Shown: positions 30,922 to 34,060 of the stretch, one piece after another | How positions within the stretch are numbered: position 1 is the first letter of the stretch | How the letters are laid out: each line of letters opens with the position of its first letter | Assembly (NCBI RefSeq): GCF_030654915.1 | Contig: NZ_JAURWM010000392.1 | Span: 1 to 34,060, forward strand | Direction: 5' to 3' | Length of the DNA stretch: 34,060 nt | Origin: Phenylobacterium sp. | Lineage (GTDB): Bacteria; Pseudomonadota; Alphaproteobacteria; Caulobacterales; Caulobacteraceae | Program-made: the position numbers and the translations under genes | Notes under the pieces: generated by a model | Seen by the model: only the letters and a program-made list of their open reading frames with translations | Told to the model about the DNA's origin: nothing | Database searches by the model: none

Positions 30922-33900
30922 TTGGACAGACTCTGGAACTTCTGGATCGATCGCGGCGGCACCTTCACCGACGTCATCGCCCACGCCGACGATGGCGAGG
31001 AAGTCTCCCTGAAGCTGCTCTCGGCCTCCCCCTCCTATGAGGACGCCGCGGTCGAGGCCATGCGCCGGGTGCTGGGAGCCCAGCCTGGCGAACCCTTCCC
31101 CGCTGCCCGCGTGCGCGCCATCAAGATGGGCACCACCGTCGCCACCAACGCCCTGTTGGAGCGCGCCGGCGCCAAGACCCTGCTGGTCACCACCCAGGGC
31201 TTCGCCGACGCCCTGGTGATCGGCGACCAGTCCCGGCCCGACCTCTTCGCGCTCAATATCGTCAGGCAAGCTCCGCTCCATGCCGGGGTCGTCGAAGCGC
31301 GTGAGCGCCTGGCCGCCGACGGCGCGGTGGTTACGCCGCTGGATCAGGCCCACCTCGCGGGTCAACTGACAGCGGCCCGCGCCCAGGGCTTCACCTCGGC
31401 GGCCATCGCCTTCCTGCACGCAGACCTCGAACCCGCCCATGAGCGCGCCGCCGGCGACCTGGCCCGCGCCGCCGGCTTTGAGTTCGTCGCCCTGAGCCAC
31501 GAGGTCTCGCCCCTGCCCCGGTTCATCCCGCGGGCCGAGACCACCGTGGCCGACGCCTATCTGACCCCCATCCTGCAGGCCTATGTCGAGCGGGTGGCCA
31601 AGGCGGTCGAGGGCGCGCCGCTCTACTTCATGACCTCGGCCGGCGGCCTGGTCCGCGCCGAGGCGTTCCGCGGCCGAGACGCCGTGGTGTCCGGCCCGGC
31701 CGGCGGCGTGGTCGGCGTCACCCGCACCGCCCAGATCGCCGGGGCGCCGCAGACCCTGGGCTTCGACATGGGCGGCACCTCGACCGACGTCTGCCGCTAC
31801 GCCGGCTCGCTGGAGCGCCGCGACTCCGCCAAGGTCGCCGGGGTCAAGCTGCGCAGCCCCATGCTCGACGTCGAGACCGTGGCCGCCGGCGGCGGCTCGA
31901 TCCTGGCCTTCGACGGCCTGCGCGCCCGGGTGGGACCCCAGAGCGCCGGCGCCGATCCGGGCCCCGCCGCCTATGGTCACGGCGGGCCGGCCACGGTCAC
32001 CGACGCCAATCTGGTGCTCGGCCGGCTCGCCCCGCGCTTCTTCCCTTCGATCTTCGGCCCCAAGGGAAATGCGCCGCTCGACGTCGCCGCCGCCCGCAGC
32101 GCGATCGCCAAGCTCGCCGAGCAGATGGGCTCGCCCAGCGTCGAGGCCGCCGCCGAGGGCTTCGTCGCCATCGCCGTCGAGCAGATGGCTCGCGCCACCG
32201 ACCGCATCTCCACCGAGCGGGGCTTTGATCCGCGCGACCACGCCCTGACCGCGTTCGGCGGCGCGGCGGGTCAGGTGGCCTGCGACGTCGCCGACGCCCT
32301 GGGGCCGGCCAAGGTGCTCTGCCCGCGCCATGGCAGCGTGCTCTCGGCCTGGGGCATCGGCCAGGCCCAGGTCGCCAGCCTGCGCCAGATGGGCCTCGCC
32401 GCTGTTCTGGACGCCGAGGGCCTGGCCCGCGCAAAGACCCTGGCGCTCGAGGTCGAGGCCGCCGCCCGAACGGCCCTGGCCGAGCAGGGCGCGCAGGCCT
32501 CCGAGATCCGCCGAATCTTGCGCCTGCGCTACGAAGGCGCCGACGCTGAGTTGTCGATCCCCATCGCCCCGCTGGACGAGGTGAAGGCCGCCTTCGAGGC
32601 CGCCCACAAGCGCCTGTTCGGCTTCATCGAGGCCAAGCTGCCGATCATCGTCGCCGCGGTCGAGGTCGAGGCGGTGTCCGCGGCTGCCTCTTCCTCTCCC
32701 CACTCGTGGGGAGAGGGTAGGGCGAGGGGCGCGTCGCCAAGCGACGCAACGCCGTCCTTCCCCCACCACGACGCAGCCGAAAGTCCAACCTCACCCGACC
32801 CTCTCCCCCCGAAAGACGGGGGGAGAGGAAATACCACCCAGATGTTCTTCCACGGTGACTTCCACGACGCCCCGATCATCGCCGCCGAGGCCCTCACGGA
32901 GGCCGCCGGCCCGGCCCTGATCATCCGCGCCGACACCCAGATCGCGCTAACCCCGGGCTGGATCGCCACCACCGGCCCCGATGGCATGATCCTGCTCAGC
33001 CGCGCCGAACGCGCCAGGACCGCGTCGCTGGACTTGGACAAGCCCGATCCGGTCACCCTGGAACTGTTCAACAAGCGCTTCATGGGCGTGGCCGAGGCCA
33101 TGGGCGCGGCGCTGGAGCGCACGGCCCACTCGGTCAACATCAAGGAGCGGCTCGACTTCTCCTGCGCGTTGTTCGACGCCGATGGCGGACTGGTGGCCAA
33201 CGCCCCGCACATGCCGGTCCACCTGGGCTCAATGGGCGCCAGCGTCCGGGCGGTCCGCGACCGCCACGCCCACCTGCAACCAGGCCAGGCCTTCGCCCTG
33301 AACAACCCCTATGCCGGCGGCACCCACCTGCCCGACATCACCGTGGTCATGCCCATCTTCATGGATGACGCCCAGCCCCCCGCCTTCTACGTCGCGGCGC
33401 GAGGCCACCATGCCGATGTCGGCGGGATCCAGCCGGGCTCGATGCCGCCCTTCTCCCACACGCTGGAGGAAGAGGGCGTGCTGCTCGACGCCCTGCCGAT
33501 CATGACCGACGGCGATTTCCTGGAAGCCGACGTGCGGGCCGCGCTCACCTCCGGCCGTTACCCTTCCCGCGCCCCTGACCGCAACATCGCCGACCTGAAG
33601 GCTCAGATCGCCGCCTGCCTGGCCGGGGCCGGCGCCGTTCGCTCGATGATCGAGACCTATGGGGCGGGCGCCGTCGCCGCCTACATGACCTTCGTCCAGG
33701 CCAACGCGGCGGCCTCCGTGCGCCGCGCGATCGGCAAGCTCAGCGACGGGCAGGCCCGCGTGCCGATGGATGGCGGCGGAGAGATCGTCGTTCGCACCAC
33801 CGTCGACGCCGCGGCGGGCGAGGCCGTGCTGGACTTCCGGCAGTCCGCCGCCCAGCTCGGGTCGAACTTCAACGCGCCGTCGGCCATCGTCGACGCGGCC

Positions 33901-34060
33901 GCCCTCTATGTCTTCCGCACCCTGGTCGACGACGACATTCCGCTCAACGCCGGCTGCCTGGAGCCGCTACAGATCCTGACCCGCGAGGGCTCGATGTTGG
34001 CGCCGCTCTATCCAGCCGCCGTGGTCGCCGGAAATGTCGAGACCAGCCAGCACGTGGTCG
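30922..34060 (+). CDS. HyuA-HyuB fusion, 5-oxoprolinase/hydantoinase family, 3' end cut by window edge
   Basis: ATP-dependent opening of a lactam or imide ring is the family activity (5-oxoprolinase, N-methylhydantoinase, acetone carboxylase relatives). About 1046 residues are present; full fusions have about 1200-1300. The HyuA part starts with WIDRGGTFTDV (ATP motif 1), MGTTVATNALLER and FDMGGTSTDVCRY (ATP motif 2). The HyuB part begins near residue 709 (LELFNKRFMGVAEAMGAALERTAHSVNIKERLDFSCALFD) and includes NNPYAGGTHLPDITV. The TTG at 30922 is preferred because GGGAAGG precedes it; an in-frame ATG at 30892 adds ten residues. Residues about 590-636 come from a palindromic element inserted in frame. 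The gene has no stop in the window. The substrate is unknown. Confidence 0.92.
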   Translation, partial: MDRLWNFWIDRGGTFTDVIAHADDGEEVSLKLLSASPSYEDAAVEAMRRVLGAQPGEPFPAARVRAIKMGTTVATNALLERAGAKTLLVTTQGFADALVIGDQSRPDLFALNIVRQAPLHAGVVEARERLAADGAVVTPLDQAHLAGQLTAARAQGFTSAAIAFLHADLEPAHERAAGDLARAAGFEFVALSHEVSPLPRFIPRAETTVADAYLTPILQAYVERVAKAVEGAPLYFMTSAGGLVRAEAFRGRDAVVSGPAGGVVGVTRTAQIAGAPQTLGFDMGGTSTDVCRYAGSLERRDSAKVAGVKLRSPMLDVETVAAGGGSILAFDGLRARVGPQSAGADPGPAAYGHGGPATVTDANLVLGRLAPRFFPSIFGPKGNAPLDVAAARSAIAKLAEQMGSPSVEAAAEGFVAIAVEQMARATDRISTERGFDPRDHALTAFGGAAGQVACDVADALGPAKVLCPRHGSVLSAWGIGQAQVASLRQMGLAAVLDAEGLARAKTLALEVEAAARTALAEQGAQASEIRRILRLRYEGADAELSIPIAPLDEVKAAFEAAHKRLFGFIEAKLPIIVAAVEVEAVSAAASSSPHSWGEGRARGASPSDATPSFPHHDAAESPTSPDPLPPKDGGRGNTTQMFFHGDFHDAPIIAAEALTEAAGPALIIRADTQIALTPGWIATTGPDGMILLSRAERARTASLDLDKPDPVTLELFNKRFMGVAEAMGAALERTAHSVNIKERLDFSCALFDADGGLVANAPHMPVHLGSMGASVRAVRDRHAHLQPGQAFALNNPYAGGTHLPDITVVMPIFMDDAQPPAFYVAARGHHADVGGIQPGSMPPFSHTLEEEGVLLDALPIMTDGDFLEADVRAALTSGRYPSRAPDRNIADLKAQIAACLAGAGAVRSMIETYGAGAVAAYMTFVQANAAASVRRAIGKLSDGQARVPMDGGGEIVVRTTVDAAAGEAVLDFRQSAAQLGSNFNAPSAIVDAAALYVFRTLVDDDIPLNAGCLEPLQILTREGSMLAPLYPAAVVAGNVETSQHVV
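32693..32828 (+). repeat. REP-like palindromic element inserted in frame in the oxoprolinase gene
   Basis: Three perfect hairpins: CCTCTCCCCA/TGGGGAGAGG (32693-32716, loop CTCG), GCGTCGC/GCGACGC (32731-32747, loop CAA) and CCTCTCCCCCCG/CGGGGGGAGAGG (32800-32828, loop AAAGA). The outer two are inverted copies of each other, together with their flanks (GAGGGTAGGGCGAGG against CCTCACCCGACCCTC). This structure is typical of intergenic REP pairs, but here the host frame stays open through it, encoding about 46 Pro/Ser/Gly-rich residues in the C-terminal part of HyuA. Confidence 0.8.

Noticed and set aside
30847-32769. A 640-codon open frame on the minus strand opposite the oxoprolinase gene
   Set aside because: It lacks domain signatures, is rich in Gly/Ala/Arg/Asp/His as expected from GC-rich antisense sequence, and lies fully over a clear HyuA coding region.
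1-34060. CRISPR arrays, tRNA or rRNA genes, prophage or IS elements
   Set aside because: No direct-repeat array, cloverleaf, conserved rRNA segment, integrase or transposase was recognised on either strand; short tRNAs cannot be fully excluded by eye.

Overview
High-GC chromosomal DNA, most likely from an alphaproteobacterium of the Caulobacteraceae type (Caulobacter/Phenylobacterium-like). This is inferred from the TonB-dependent receptor with an ELVVTA-type TonB box, two HWE-family sensor kinases (one with a LOV domain), GRAAC-N16-SGTT promoters of the EcfG/sigma-T type, frequent TTG and GTG starts in overlapping genes, and an FNR/FixK box before ccoN. No rRNA, tRNA, CRISPR array, phage gene or intact transposase was seen.

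Layout. (1) 1-1.3 kb: the 5' part of ccoN (cbb3 oxidase subunit I), minus strand, cut by the left edge and preceded by a perfect FNR-type box. (2) 1.4-7.1 kb: a TonB-dependent receptor translationally coupled to a serine hydrolase, a divergent tandem double-TetR regulator, and an ACMSD-like amidohydrolase. (3) 7.3-13.5 kb: a tight six-gene plus-strand operon (type I extradiol dioxygenase, FAH-family hydrolase, MhpA-like FAD monooxygenase, beta-class GST, TetR, acyl-CoA synthetase), closed by a terminator shared with a convergent aldehyde dehydrogenase. Regions 2 and 3 look like one uptake and degradation cluster for an aromatic compound of unknown identity.

(4) 15.2-27.9 kb: a signalling and stress block. 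It holds a PAS-HWE kinase, a lipocalin divergent from an AI-2E family transporter, a Crp/Fnr regulator, a LOV-HWE kinase, a general-stress-protein-17M-like protein behind a PepSY-like lipoprotein, a haem-oxygenase-like diiron protein divergent from a thioredoxin-reductase-like flavoprotein, a small conserved-looking protein, and a two-domain KaiC-like ATPase overlapping a hybrid histidine kinase. Several of these genes carry candidate EcfG promoters (the lipocalin's is a perfect GGAAC-N16-CGTT), so the block looks like part of the general stress regulon together with sensors that could feed it.

(5) 28-34 kb: an acyl-CoA dehydrogenase with an antibiotic-biosynthesis-monooxygenase-fold partner, a palindromic intergenic repeat, a small membrane protein, a TerB-J-domain protein, and a HyuA-HyuB (5-oxoprolinase type) fusion running off the right edge. 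The last gene carries an in-frame REP-like palindromic element of about 140 bp inside its coding sequence.

The points most worth following up are the stress-promoter cluster, the in-frame palindromic insertion, the KaiC/hybrid-kinase pair, the diiron-protein/flavoprotein pair and the uncharacterised aromatic cluster.
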